DNA of 14,352 nucleotides, taken from contig CAZLYX010000047.1 in NCBI GenBank assembly GCA_964563885.1, positions 1 to 14,352 on the forward strand, in the 5' to 3' direction. Made by a program: the position numbers and the translations under genes. Shown here one piece after another: positions 5,106 to 13,282 of the stretch. The notes below the pieces were generated by a model. It was not told the DNA's origin. It made no database searches and was given only the letters and a program-made list of their open reading frames with translations. The stretch comes from CAZLYX01 sp964563885 (GTDB lineage: Bacteria > Pseudomonadota > Gammaproteobacteria > Burkholderiales > Neisseriaceae). The first letter of the stretch is position 1. Every line of letters begins with the position of its first letter.

Positions 5106-7523
5106 TTAAAACAAAGAATCTAAGTGCTCATTTTTTGTACCAGTATCAGGCTTAGAGGGGGCATCTCTGTCGCGATTGATTGGTGGAACATTCGTCTCTT
5201 CAATTATATTATCACCACTATCTCTGTTTGCACGTGGAGCCGCACTCTGGTGATCTGATTCGTTTGAGTTAATTGGACGACTTGCACGATTATCTAAAGC
5301 CAGATTAGAACTGGTGGTTTGCTGCTCTTTCAAAAAATATTCCCCCCCACGCTGGACAATTTCTTTTGGTGTTGGCATACCTTTGACTGGCGTACCTTTT
5401 AACGAATAACGCATATATTGAACCCAAACTGGTAAAGCTATTGTGCCACCATAGCCAGCTCGCCCCATACTGAGTGGCTTATCAAACCCAATATAAACGG
5501 CAGTTACGACTTCTGGATTAAAACCAACAAACCATGCATCTTTATTGTCGTTGGTGGTACCTGTTTTCCCTGCTATATCAGAACGACCTACTGCATTCGC
5601 GCCAGTTGCAGTGCCTTTTCTAACTACATCCTGCATCATTTTATACATAATAAATGCATTACGTGGGTCAATGACTTGTGGTGCATTTTGACCAGCTACT
5701 AATGGCTGCATTTGTGCACGTAAACGGCCTTCACTGTCATAAATTTTATCGATAACATAAGAAGAAATTTTATAACCACCATTAGCAAACACTGCATAGC
5801 CTTCAGCCATTTGCAGTGGCGTTGACAAGCCTGTTCCTAGAGCCATAGACAAGCTGGCGGGATGGTCTGAGACTTTAAATCCAAAACGCTGAATATATTG
5901 TTGTGCGTAATTTACACCTATCGACATTAAAATACGGATGGAAACCATATTTTTTGAAGCAGTTAACGCTTGGCGCATGGTGATAAAACCCGCATAACGA
6001 CCATCTGAGTTCTTTGGTGTCCAAAGTCGACCACCCGTTCCCATTCCGCGCAACGAGAGCGGTGCATCGTTAATCTCTGTGGCAGCCGTCATACCTTTAG
6101 CTAGGCCAGCAGAATAAATAAATGGTTTAAATGTTGAACCCGGTTGGCGCTGTGCTTGTGTAGCACGGTTAAAGGTTTTACTGTGGAAATCATATCCACC
6201 CACTAAAGCTTTAATTGCACCAGTTTTAGCATCCAGTGAAACTAGTGCCCCTTGTAATAAAGGTTCTTGTGCAACCAACCAATCTCCGTTTTCACGCTTC
6301 TTTAAACGGATAACAGCACCTTTGCGAATTTGAGCTTCACCCATCTTGTCATTGTTAATAGCACGTCGCGCAAAACCCAATGCGGTATTGCTTAAAATTG
6401 TACGCTCACCATTTTGTAGCTGTATTTCTACACCTTTTTTGCCAGTCGAAACCACGACCGCTGGCACCATTCCATCTACCGTATATACAGTAGATAGATA
6501 TTGGCTAACTTCCTCTTCAATATTCTCTTTCCCAGCTTTACTCAAATCTAAATAATGTTCGGCGCCACGATATGCACTGCCGCGATCAAAACCAGTTAGG
6601 GTGCGACGCAAAGCGGCAGTTGCAACTTTTTGATGCTCAGTTGAAACAGTTGTATAAACTTTAAAACCTTGAGTATAAGTATCCTCTCCATATTTCTCAT
6701 ACAGGTTTTGGCGAACCATTTCTGCTACATATAATGCGCTTTGATCAATCTGCTGAACATAGCGTTCGTAATGTAACGGCTGAATTAAAGCTTGTGAATG
6801 TTCTTGTGGCGTAATCATTTTCAGATCAACCATATTGTTTAAAATATATTTTTGTCTCAGCTTGGCGCGATCTGGATTCACAATAGGATTGAAAGCAGAT
6901 GGTGCTTTGGGTAGCCCCGCTAAAATAGCAGCTTCCGCCAAAGTTAAATCCTGGACATTTTTATTAAAATAAACTTGTGAAGCAGCAGCAAATCCATAAG
7001 ATCTTTGTCCTAAATAAATTTGGTTAAAGTACAGCTCAAGAATCTGATCTTTAGAAAGAGATTGTTCTATCTTATAAGCTAAAAGTGCTTCATTGAATTT
7101 ACGGGTAAATGTGCGCTCATTAGTTAAATAGAAATTTTTGGCTACTTGCTGGGTAATCGTACTGGCACCTGATTTTACGCCACCAGCAGATAAATTACCT
7201 ATAGCCGCGCGCAGCACGCCGGCCACATCAACTCCCCAGTGGTTATAAAATCGCTTATCCTCAGCCGCGATTACTGCATTTTTTAGTATCAGTGGAAAGT
7301 TTTCAATTTTAGTAAATGCTCTTCTCTGCTCACCATAAACACCAATGACTTTTTCGTCTGCCGAATATACTGTTAATGGCATTTTAGGTTGGTAATGCTG
7401 AACTGCATCCAATGAAGGCAGCTTAGGGTAAATCACCAAAACTGCAATTGCTACTAAACCCACACCAAAAAGTATGAATCCGATAAGTAGACCAATACAC
7501 GTGCTAATAAATTTTTTAATCAT
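5106..7523 (-). CDS. ponA: Penicillin-binding protein 1A, bifunctional peptidoglycan synthase
   Basis: This 805-aa class A PBP polymerises lipid II into glycan strands and cross-links them in the periplasm. It has a short cytoplasmic start, a membrane anchor (about residues 9-33), and a GT51 glycosyltransferase domain with EDKRFYNHWG (E88 is the expected catalytic Glu) and GASTITQQVAKN (119-130). An inserted beta-rich linker region follows. The transpeptidase has S463 in STFK, S523-K-N525, and KTGT (653-656). The tail after about residue 730 is low in complexity, rich in N, S, D, R and P, and ends LDSLF, as in the gonococcal protein of nearly equal length. The gene is divergent from pilM, as in Neisseria. 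No strong Shine-Dalgarno sequence is visible; the start is placed by the anchor segment. Confidence 0.97.
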   Translation of the reverse strand: MIKKFISTCIGLLIGFILFGVGLVAIAVLVIYPKLPSLDAVQHYQPKMPLTVYSADEKVIGVYGEQRRAFTKIENFPLILKNAVIAAEDKRFYNHWGVDVAGVLRAAIGNLSAGGVKSGASTITQQVAKNFYLTNERTFTRKFNEALLAYKIEQSLSKDQILELYFNQIYLGQRSYGFAAASQVYFNKNVQDLTLAEAAILAGLPKAPSAFNPIVNPDRAKLRQKYILNNMVDLKMITPQEHSQALIQPLHYERYVQQIDQSALYVAEMVRQNLYEKYGEDTYTQGFKVYTTVSTEHQKVATAALRRTLTGFDRGSAYRGAEHYLDLSKAGKENIEEEVSQYLSTVYTVDGMVPAVVVSTGKKGVEIQLQNGERTILSNTALGFARRAINNDKMGEAQIRKGAVIRLKKRENGDWLVAQEPLLQGALVSLDAKTGAIKALVGGYDFHSKTFNRATQAQRQPGSTFKPFIYSAGLAKGMTAATEINDAPLSLRGMGTGGRLWTPKNSDGRYAGFITMRQALTASKNMVSIRILMSIGVNYAQQYIQRFGFKVSDHPASLSMALGTGLSTPLQMAEGYAVFANGGYKISSYVIDKIYDSEGRLRAQMQPLVAGQNAPQVIDPRNAFIMYKMMQDVVRKGTATGANAVGRSDIAGKTGTTNDNKDAWFVGFNPEVVTAVYIGFDKPLSMGRAGYGGTIALPVWVQYMRYSLKGTPVKGMPTPKEIVQRGGEYFLKEQQTTSSNLALDNRASRPINSNESDHQSAAPRANRDSGDNIIEETNVPPINRDRDAPSKPDTGTKNEHLDSLF

Positions 7524-7672
7524 GAATAACCAATTATTGCCATCAAAAGCATTAAATAAAGTAAAATAACTAAATATTAGGTAGCGTGAAGATCAACTCA
7601 CGTTATACAAACACTTAGTAAAACTAACGGAAGCCAATTAAATTACTCACATTACTGGCAGGAAAACAAAAC
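7524..7672. promoter_or_regulatory. Shared divergent regulatory spacer between ponA and pilM
   Basis: These 149 bases must hold the promoters for leftward ponA and for the rightward pil operon. A TATACA-like -10 for pilM lies at 7604-7609 without a good -35 at the right distance. A small inverted repeat, CGTGA (7585-7589) and TCACG (7598-7602), sits immediately upstream of it and could be an operator. The pilM binding site is AGGA at 7660-7663. The exact promoters cannot be fixed from sequence alone. Confidence 0.4.
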
Positions 7673-8773
7673 ATGCAACTCAAAAAAAACAACAGCAATA
7701 CAAGCAACAAGGCATCTTCAGGCATAGCTCACCGAAATGCGATAGGGGTGGAAATTAGTCAAACCGCAATTAAAATGGTTCAACTCACAGGACGTAGTTT
7801 AAACCAAATTCAATTGGAAAAATACGTCATCACAAAGCTTCCTAAAAATATAATTCAGGGAGGTAAAATACAAGACTATGAGCAAATTGTTTCATATTTA
7901 CAACATTCGTATGCTCAGCTCAAAACCAATAGTCGGAATATTGTCGCATCTATACCACAGAATTTAACAACGGTTGAGACGCTAGTTTATAACGAAAAAA
8001 CCTCTGAATTGGGATTAGATGATTTTGTAGAACTTGAGATTTCACAAATTGCTCCAGTTGAAGAAATGAACTACGACTACCAAGTTGTCGGTGCTTCTAT
8101 TTCGCCACCAGGTCAACAAATTCTGCTGGCAGCAGCTAAAAAAGACGATATAGAACCTCGCATTGAGGTCTTTGAGAGCGCGGGGATTCCACCTATATAT
8201 ATGGATGTTGATTTATTTGCAAGAAGTAATGCCTTTTCATTTTGGATTAACCACCATGCTCCCGAGTTAACAGATGAAAAAATCGCAGTGATAGACATTG
8301 GAGAGCTGCAAACTCGCGCGCTTGTTTTAGAGAGTGGTCGGATACTATATAAACAGGAAACACCTGTAGGTGGAGAGCAATTAGGTCAATTAATACAGCG
8401 CACCTACCAAATCAATGAAGAAAAGGCAGAAAATATAAAATGCCATCATAATAAGCGTCCCGAAGACTATCAGTCACTAATTGCAGACCGTTTCAATGTT
8501 CAAATTGCGCAAGAAATTCAACGTGTACTGCAGTTCTACTACACTACGCAATCCAATGAACAGTTTTCAGGCGTAAAACATATTTTCTTAACTGGCGGCG
8601 TAGCATCACAACCTGGTTTGGCAGAAACAGTATTTTCCCAAACAAATACAGCGACACAATGTATCAATCCGATTACTTATGCGAGCAATAGTAGTAAAGT
8701 GGATTTATCACAATTACAGCAAGATGCATCTGCTTTAACAGTAGCATTTGGTTTAGCACTAAGGGGATTATAA
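7673..8773 (+). CDS. pilM: Type IV pilus assembly ATPase-fold protein PilM
   Basis: The 366-aa cytoplasmic protein has an actin/FtsA-like fold. It shows the family motifs: GVEISQTAIKMVQL (residues 25-38, first phosphate-binding loop), IPPIYMDVDLFARSNAF (172-188), VIDIGELQTRALVL (206-219, second phosphate loop) and IFLTGGVASQPGL (304-316, adenosine-binding loop). PilM binds the N-terminal tail of PilN and anchors the inner-membrane alignment complex to the cytoplasm. The ATG has AGGA 9 nt upstream, and the hydrophilic Asn/Ser/Lys-rich leader of about 20 residues resembles that of Neisseria PilM. It is the first gene of pilMNOPQ; its TAA directly abuts the pilN ATG. Confidence 0.97.
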   Translation: MQLKKNNSNTSNKASSGIAHRNAIGVEISQTAIKMVQLTGRSLNQIQLEKYVITKLPKNIIQGGKIQDYEQIVSYLQHSYAQLKTNSRNIVASIPQNLTTVETLVYNEKTSELGLDDFVELEISQIAPVEEMNYDYQVVGASISPPGQQILLAAAKKDDIEPRIEVFESAGIPPIYMDVDLFARSNAFSFWINHHAPELTDEKIAVIDIGELQTRALVLESGRILYKQETPVGGEQLGQLIQRTYQINEEKAENIKCHHNKRPEDYQSLIADRFNVQIAQEIQRVLQFYYTTQSNEQFSGVKHIFLTGGVASQPGLAETVFSQTNTATQCINPITYASNSSKVDLSQLQQDASALTVAFGLALRGL

Positions 8774-9361
8774 ATGATTGAGTTAACTCGAATTAACCTG
8801 CTCCCATATCGTGAGCAGCTTGAACAAAAAAAGAAACAGCAATTTAAAATCTTGATGCTTGCCGCTCTTGCTGTGGGTGTTGGGCTATCTACTTTGGCTT
8901 ATTTAGGTATTAATCAAGCCATTTCTAAACAAGACACCCGCAATGTTTTTTTAGAGCAAGAAGTTAAGAAATTGGATATCCAATTAGAGGAAATTGGGAA
9001 ATTAAAAGAAGAAAAAGATAATTTTATTAGCCGTAAACAAAAGGTTGAAGAGCTACAGGAAAAACGTTTTCAGGCAGCTAAAATTATTGATACTTTGAAT
9101 ATCTTAGTTCCAGAAGGTACTTATCTGACGAGTGTCTCCGCAAAAAATCCAACTGCTTATGACATAAGCGGCAAAGCAACTAGCGATAATAAGATCGCCA
9201 TGTTTATGCGTTCAATTCCTAGTGCTGGTATCTTTATGCAGCCTGAGCTTTCTAATATTAAAAAAGTAGATAACGCGCAAGAGTTCACATTAAAAGTATT
9301 ATTGAATCAACCAAAGCCAATGACAACAGAAGATACCGGGGAAAACAGCAATGGCCAATAA
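8774..9361 (+). CDS. pilN: Type IV pilus inner-membrane protein PilN
   Basis: The 195-aa bitopic protein has a short cytoplasmic tail with RINLLPYR (residues 6-13), the conserved segment that docks into PilM. One transmembrane helix follows (about 25-46), then a periplasmic charged coiled coil (about 52-100) and a ferredoxin-like C-terminal domain. It pairs with PilO. The start is immediate after the pilM stop (TAA then ATG), with an AGGGGA stretch inside the end of pilM as binding site, so translation is coupled. The 3' end overlaps pilO by 11 nt. Length and layout match Neisseria PilN. Confidence 0.96.
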   Translation: MIELTRINLLPYREQLEQKKKQQFKILMLAALAVGVGLSTLAYLGINQAISKQDTRNVFLEQEVKKLDIQLEEIGKLKEEKDNFISRKQKVEELQEKRFQAAKIIDTLNILVPEGTYLTSVSAKNPTAYDISGKATSDNKIAMFMRSIPSAGIFMQPELSNIKKVDNAQEFTLKVLLNQPKPMTTEDTGENSNGQ

Positions 9362-10004
9362 AAAACTAAACGAAATAGATATTCAAACGCTGCACTTGCT
9401 AAGTACCCCAGTAAAAACTTTATTAGCCTGTGGTGTAGTAGCTGCTGTTTTGGGCATAAGTTATTTTGCTTTATTTAGAGACCAATTTACCCAGCTTGAT
9501 TCAGTGCAACAAAAAGAAGTGACACTCAAACAAACGTACACTGATAAAAGCACTCAGGCTGCAAATTTGACGACGCTTAAAGAAGAGCTAGCAGCCATTC
9601 GCTCATCTTTTAATGTTTTATTAAAACAATTGCCCACTGATGCTGAAATACCTAACCTGATTCAAGAATTACACCAAGCGGGAGCAACCAATGGAATGCG
9701 GATGAATAGTGTTACTCCACAGAAACCTGTTAATGATGGCCCAATTCAAGTATTGCCTTACAATATTTCAATCACTGGGAAATATGAGCAATTAGCTCAG
9801 TTCTCCAGAGATGTAGGTGCCTTGTCACGTATTATTACTTTAGAATCGCTAACGCTTAAGTCGGATGAGAAAAATGATACTTTGATATTAGATGCTACTG
9901 CAAATACCTATAAGGCAAGGAGTGCAGAAGAGTTGGCTCAAGAGGAAAAAAACAAAGAGCAATCAGGGGAATCAAATAATAAAAATAAGAAGAAGGAGAA
10001 ATAA
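9351..10004 (+). CDS. pilO: Type IV pilus inner-membrane protein PilO
   Basis: The 217-aa product has a cytoplasmic N-terminus of about 22 residues, one membrane helix (about 23-42), a periplasmic coiled coil, and a ferredoxin-like domain beginning near LPTDAEIPNLIQELHQAGAT. It forms heterodimers with PilN and contacts PilP. The C-terminus is a highly charged tail of about 25 residues (rich in E, K and N, ending KKKEK), which looks disordered. The ATG lies within the last codons of pilN, with a GGGG stretch just upstream, indicating translational coupling. pilP begins 2 nt after its stop. Confidence 0.96.
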   Translation: MANKKLNEIDIQTLHLLSTPVKTLLACGVVAAVLGISYFALFRDQFTQLDSVQQKEVTLKQTYTDKSTQAANLTTLKEELAAIRSSFNVLLKQLPTDAEIPNLIQELHQAGATNGMRMNSVTPQKPVNDGPIQVLPYNISITGKYEQLAQFSRDVGALSRIITLESLTLKSDEKNDTLILDATANTYKARSAEELAQEEKNKEQSGESNNKNKKKEK

Positions 10005-10006
10005 AT

Positions 10007-10534
10007 ATGGCTTACAAATACTTACTCTTTCCTATTGTGTTGCTTGTAACCGCATGCTCGCAGCCTAATGAGGATTTACATGAATGGGTGAAAAATACTC
10101 AAGCTTCAGCTCAGAAACAGGTTAAACCGTATGAGATTCCAACGGTTAATCCAACAGTAAATTATGTTGCTCCGCCGGCTGAAGGTTTAAACTCGTTTAG
10201 CGCTCGACGACTAAATATTATTAAACAAGGGCTAAATACCCCTAACTTTAGTAGACCTAAAGAAACTTTAGAAACTTTTAGTTTAGAGAATTTAAAATAT
10301 GTTGGTTCGCTTAAAAATGGTAAGTCTACACAAGCATTCGTTGAAGCGGATGGCCATGTGTATACCATAGGTATTGGTAATTATCTTGGCCAAAACTTTG
10401 GGCAAATTAATGGTATCGATCCTGATAAACTTTCAATTACAGAAGTTATTGAAGATACATACGGTAACTGGGTATTCCGTAAAGCGGAACTACCATTAAG
10501 TAGCAACAATAATACAAACAAACAAACTAATTAA
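10007..10534 (+). CDS. pilP: Type IV pilus lipoprotein PilP
   Basis: The 175-aa product has a lipoprotein signal ending in the lipobox VTAC, with C17 as the lipidated residue (MAYKYLLFPIVLLVTAC). A disordered linker of about 50 residues contains Pro-rich segments. The PilP beta-domain (about 85-162) includes LENLKYVGSLKNG, FVEADGHVYTIGIGNYLGQN and ITEVIEDTYGNW. PilP links the inner-membrane PilNO complex to the N0 region of the PilQ secretin. The binding site GGAG lies at the end of pilO. Its length is close to that of Neisseria PilP. A short Asn/Thr-rich tail ends the protein, and pilQ starts 22 nt later. Confidence 0.96.
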   Translation: MAYKYLLFPIVLLVTACSQPNEDLHEWVKNTQASAQKQVKPYEIPTVNPTVNYVAPPAEGLNSFSARRLNIIKQGLNTPNFSRPKETLETFSLENLKYVGSLKNGKSTQAFVEADGHVYTIGIGNYLGQNFGQINGIDPDKLSITEVIEDTYGNWVFRKAELPLSSNNNTNKQTN

Positions 10535-10556
10535 TTAATTAAGGGGTTAGCATCCA

Positions 10557-12692
10557 ATGAAACCAATATTCATTAAAACACTTTCTACAATAAGCTTGGC
10601 TGCTATGATGCAAATGGCGTCTGCAGGCAATATTACTGATATCAATGTATCCACATTATCTAATAATCAAAAAGTAATTAAAATTAAATTTGATAAAGAT
10701 GTGGTACAACCTAGCGGATTTATTACGACAACACCCGCACGTATTGCATTGGATTTCCCTTCTACTGGTATTCAATTGGTACAACCCGTTCTAGAATATT
10801 CTGATTCTTTGTTGAATCAAATTACTGCAGCACAGAACAATGACCGTGCACGTATCCTTTTAAATTTAGCAAAAGCTGGAGAATATAACACTGAGATAAA
10901 AGGAAATGAGGTATGGGTTTATTTAGATGAAGCCACAAGCCAAACAACTACTTCACCTCAGTCAGCAGCTAAACGTTCTGAGATGGTTTCACAAACTACA
11001 CCGGTTCAAACAGAAGGTACTCCGAAAAAAACAGCTAATAGCGAGTTTGCCAATATAGACTTCCGTAAAGGGAACCGTAGCTCAGGTATTATTGAATTGA
11101 ATATTCCAGGTTTCGAAGGTAAACCAGTGATTAATCAGCAAAGTAATAGTTTGACGATTACTTTGAAAAACTACCCTTTACCTGCGCAAGCTCAACGCAA
11201 CTTAGATGTAACTGATTTCAGTACACCTGTACGTATTGTAACCATGAAACGCCTTGGAAACGACACGCAGATTCAAATCAAAACTCAAGGCAGCTGGGAT
11301 GTTGATACACAATCCTCTGGCAATCGGATGAGTTTTACTGTTAGCCCTAAATTAGACATCGCTAGTCAAGGCTTCCAGGCTAAAAATAGTAACAAATCAT
11401 TCAAAGGCCGAAAAGTTTCTCTTGATTTTCAGGATGTAGAGGTTCGAACAATCTTGCAAATTCTCGCAAAAGAATCAGGAACTAATATTGTCGCCAGCGA
11501 CAGTGTTAATGGCAAAATGACCTTAACACTTAAAGATGTCCCTTGGGATCAGGCTCTAGATTTAGTGATGCAGGCTAGGAATTTGGATATGCGTCGCCAA
11601 GGCAATATTATAAACGTTGCGCCACGCGATGAGTTATTGGCTAAAGATAAGTCTACATTACAAGCACAGAATGAAATCAATAATTTGGGCCCATTATTCT
11701 CACAGACTTTCCAATTGAAATATAAAAATGTGGAAGAGTTTAAGAAAATTTTACGTCTGGAAGATTCAGGTAGTAGCTCAAGCAGCTCAAATTCAATTTT
11801 GAGTAGCCGTGGTAGTGCTTTAATTGACCCTTCAACCAATACTTTAATCATCACTGACAACACATCTATTATTCAAAAGTTTCAAAAGCTGATTGAAGAG
11901 TTAGATGTGCCAGCACGCCAAGTTATGGTAGAAGCACGTATTGTTGAAGCTAATGATGGGTTCTCTCGAGACATCGGTGTTAAATTTGGTGCTGCTGGTG
12001 GCGGCCGAAATAGCTGGGGTTCTAATTGGTCAGATGCCATCGGCAACCGAAATACATATGTTAATAACCAAAATAGTCCTGATTCAAAACCATTTATGTT
12101 AAATCCAAATATCAATTTGCCTACTGCAGCGGCTACTTCTTCTATTGCTTTAGTTCGAGCAATTGGTTCGGGCGCATTGGGTTTAGAGCTTTCTGCAATG
12201 CAGGCTCAAAATAAAGGCAAGATTATTTCTAACCCACGTGTTCTTACCCAAGACCGAAAGGAAGCCAGTATTGAGTCTGGTACGGAAATTCCTTATGAAG
12301 AAGCAACTTCAAGCGGGGCGACTTCTGTGCAGTTTAAAAAAGCCGTGCTGGGGCTGACTGTAACACCTAATATTACTCCGGATGGCCAAGTTATTATGAC
12401 TGTTCAAATTAATAAAGACTCCGTTGACTTAAGCTGTAGTGCTGTAACACCTTGTATCACTACTAAAAAATTAACAACACAAGCAATGGTTGAGAATGGC
12501 GGCACATTGATTGTTGGGGGTATTTATGAAGAAGAAAATAGCAATGGTGTGAGTAAAGTGCCTTTGTTAGGTGATATTCCAGTTTTGGGTAATTTGTTTA
12601 AATCACGTTCGCGCACAGAAGCCCGCCGTGAACTGCTTATTTTTATAACTCCTCGCATTATGGATAACCAAGGCAGTAGTCTTCGTTATTAA
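10557..12692 (+). CDS. pilQ: Type IV pilus outer-membrane secretin PilQ
   Basis: The 711-aa secretin subunit forms the gated channel for the pilus and for incoming DNA. The signal peptide is cleaved probably after ASA (residue 23). Two AMIN domains (about 24-124 and 165-262) bind peptidoglycan. The linker between them (125-160) is Thr/Gln/Ser-rich and lacks the basic repeats found in meningococcal PilQ. An N0/STN domain (about 285-356) and an N1 domain (about 378-455) with a Ser-rich loop (404-420) follow. The C-terminal secretin barrel includes the signature VPLLGDIPVLGNLF (668-681). Cys627 and Cys633 could form a disulfide in a barrel loop, as in Neisseria. The end SLRY matches Neisseria PilQ. 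An AAGGGG box lies 10 nt before the ATG. Confidence 0.97.
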   Translation: MKPIFIKTLSTISLAAMMQMASAGNITDINVSTLSNNQKVIKIKFDKDVVQPSGFITTTPARIALDFPSTGIQLVQPVLEYSDSLLNQITAAQNNDRARILLNLAKAGEYNTEIKGNEVWVYLDEATSQTTTSPQSAAKRSEMVSQTTPVQTEGTPKKTANSEFANIDFRKGNRSSGIIELNIPGFEGKPVINQQSNSLTITLKNYPLPAQAQRNLDVTDFSTPVRIVTMKRLGNDTQIQIKTQGSWDVDTQSSGNRMSFTVSPKLDIASQGFQAKNSNKSFKGRKVSLDFQDVEVRTILQILAKESGTNIVASDSVNGKMTLTLKDVPWDQALDLVMQARNLDMRRQGNIINVAPRDELLAKDKSTLQAQNEINNLGPLFSQTFQLKYKNVEEFKKILRLEDSGSSSSSSNSILSSRGSALIDPSTNTLIITDNTSIIQKFQKLIEELDVPARQVMVEARIVEANDGFSRDIGVKFGAAGGGRNSWGSNWSDAIGNRNTYVNNQNSPDSKPFMLNPNINLPTAAATSSIALVRAIGSGALGLELSAMQAQNKGKIISNPRVLTQDRKEASIESGTEIPYEEATSSGATSVQFKKAVLGLTVTPNITPDGQVIMTVQINKDSVDLSCSAVTPCITTKKLTTQAMVENGGTLIVGGIYEEENSNGVSKVPLLGDIPVLGNLFKSRSRTEARRELLIFITPRIMDNQGSSLRY

Positions 12693-12745
12693 ACAATGAA
12701 ATTCTGATTAGCTGCTAAACACATCTATTGAAATTTCAGTTAAAA

Positions 12746-12772
12746 TGCCTACTATGGAAAACATAGTAGGCA
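12746..12772 (+). promoter_or_regulatory. Hairpin covering the start codons of aroK
   Basis: GCCTACTATG (12747-12756) and CATAGTAGGC (12762-12771) are perfect reverse complements separated by GAAAA; with the flanking T-A the stem is 11 bp. Both candidate aroK ATGs (12745-12747 and 12754-12756) lie in or at the edge of its left arm. A T-rich stretch (12774-12782) begins two bases after the stem, so it could act as a weak terminator or attenuator between pilQ and aroK, or as a translational block on aroK. Confidence 0.5.
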
Positions 12773-13281
12773 ATTTCTTTTTGATAGGCTTAATGGGTGC
12801 TGGCAAAACTACTCTAGGTAAAGAGTTGGCAAAAGCCTTAAACCGTCCTTTTTATGACAGCGACCATGTTATTTGTGAGCGCACTGGTGTCTCCATACCT
12901 ACTATTTTTGAAATGGAAGGTGAACAAGGATTTCGTGATCGTGAAAGCTCTGTTATTGATGATTTAACTAAGTTGAGTCCCATTGTTTTGGCAACAGGTG
13001 GAGGCGCACCTCTGCGTAAACAAAATCGTGATTATCTCTGCTCACGTGGCACTGTAATTTATCTTCACACTCTTCCAAGCTTATTATTGGAGAGAACCCG
13101 TCATGACAAAAATCGACCACTGTTGCAAGTCGCAGATCCGTTAGCCAAGTTACAAGAACTTTATAATGAACGCGATGGTATCTATCGCTCTATTGCGCAC
13201 ATCACATTAGAAGCAAACCAGCAAAATAGCCAAAAATTCATGGGAAAATTATTTGAAGCTTTAAATCATCTACGGAAATAA
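12754..13281 (+). CDS. aroK: Shikimate kinase
   Basis: It phosphorylates the 3-hydroxyl of shikimate with ATP in the cytoplasm, the fifth step of the shikimate pathway. From the ATG at 12754 it has 175 residues: a Walker A loop GLMGAGKTT (12-20), DSD (35-37) with the shikimate-binding Asp, FRDRE (60-64), the GGG of ATGGGAPL (80-87), and a lid Arg in NRPLL. I prefer this start because MENIVGNFFLIG aligns without gap to Neisseria AroK; the ATG at 12745 would add three residues. Neither start has a recognisable Shine-Dalgarno sequence, and a hairpin covers both. It lies 61 nt after pilQ and 1 nt before aroB, the classical pilQ-aroK-aroB order. Confidence 0.95.
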   Translation: MENIVGNFFLIGLMGAGKTTLGKELAKALNRPFYDSDHVICERTGVSIPTIFEMEGEQGFRDRESSVIDDLTKLSPIVLATGGGAPLRKQNRDYLCSRGTVIYLHTLPSLLLERTRHDKNRPLLQVADPLAKLQELYNERDGIYRSIAHITLEANQQNSQKFMGKLFEALNHLRK

Positions 13282-13282
13282 T

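Noticed and set aside
11766..11777. TTCAGGTAG match inside pilQ, 9 of 12 to the uptake sequence
   Set aside because: Three mismatches at the end and no partner arm; it encodes the start of the Ser-rich loop and is most likely chance.
11549..12115. Two long open frames on the - strand inside pilQ
   Set aside because: They are antisense to a conserved secretin and lack binding sites; a by-product of pilQ codon usage.
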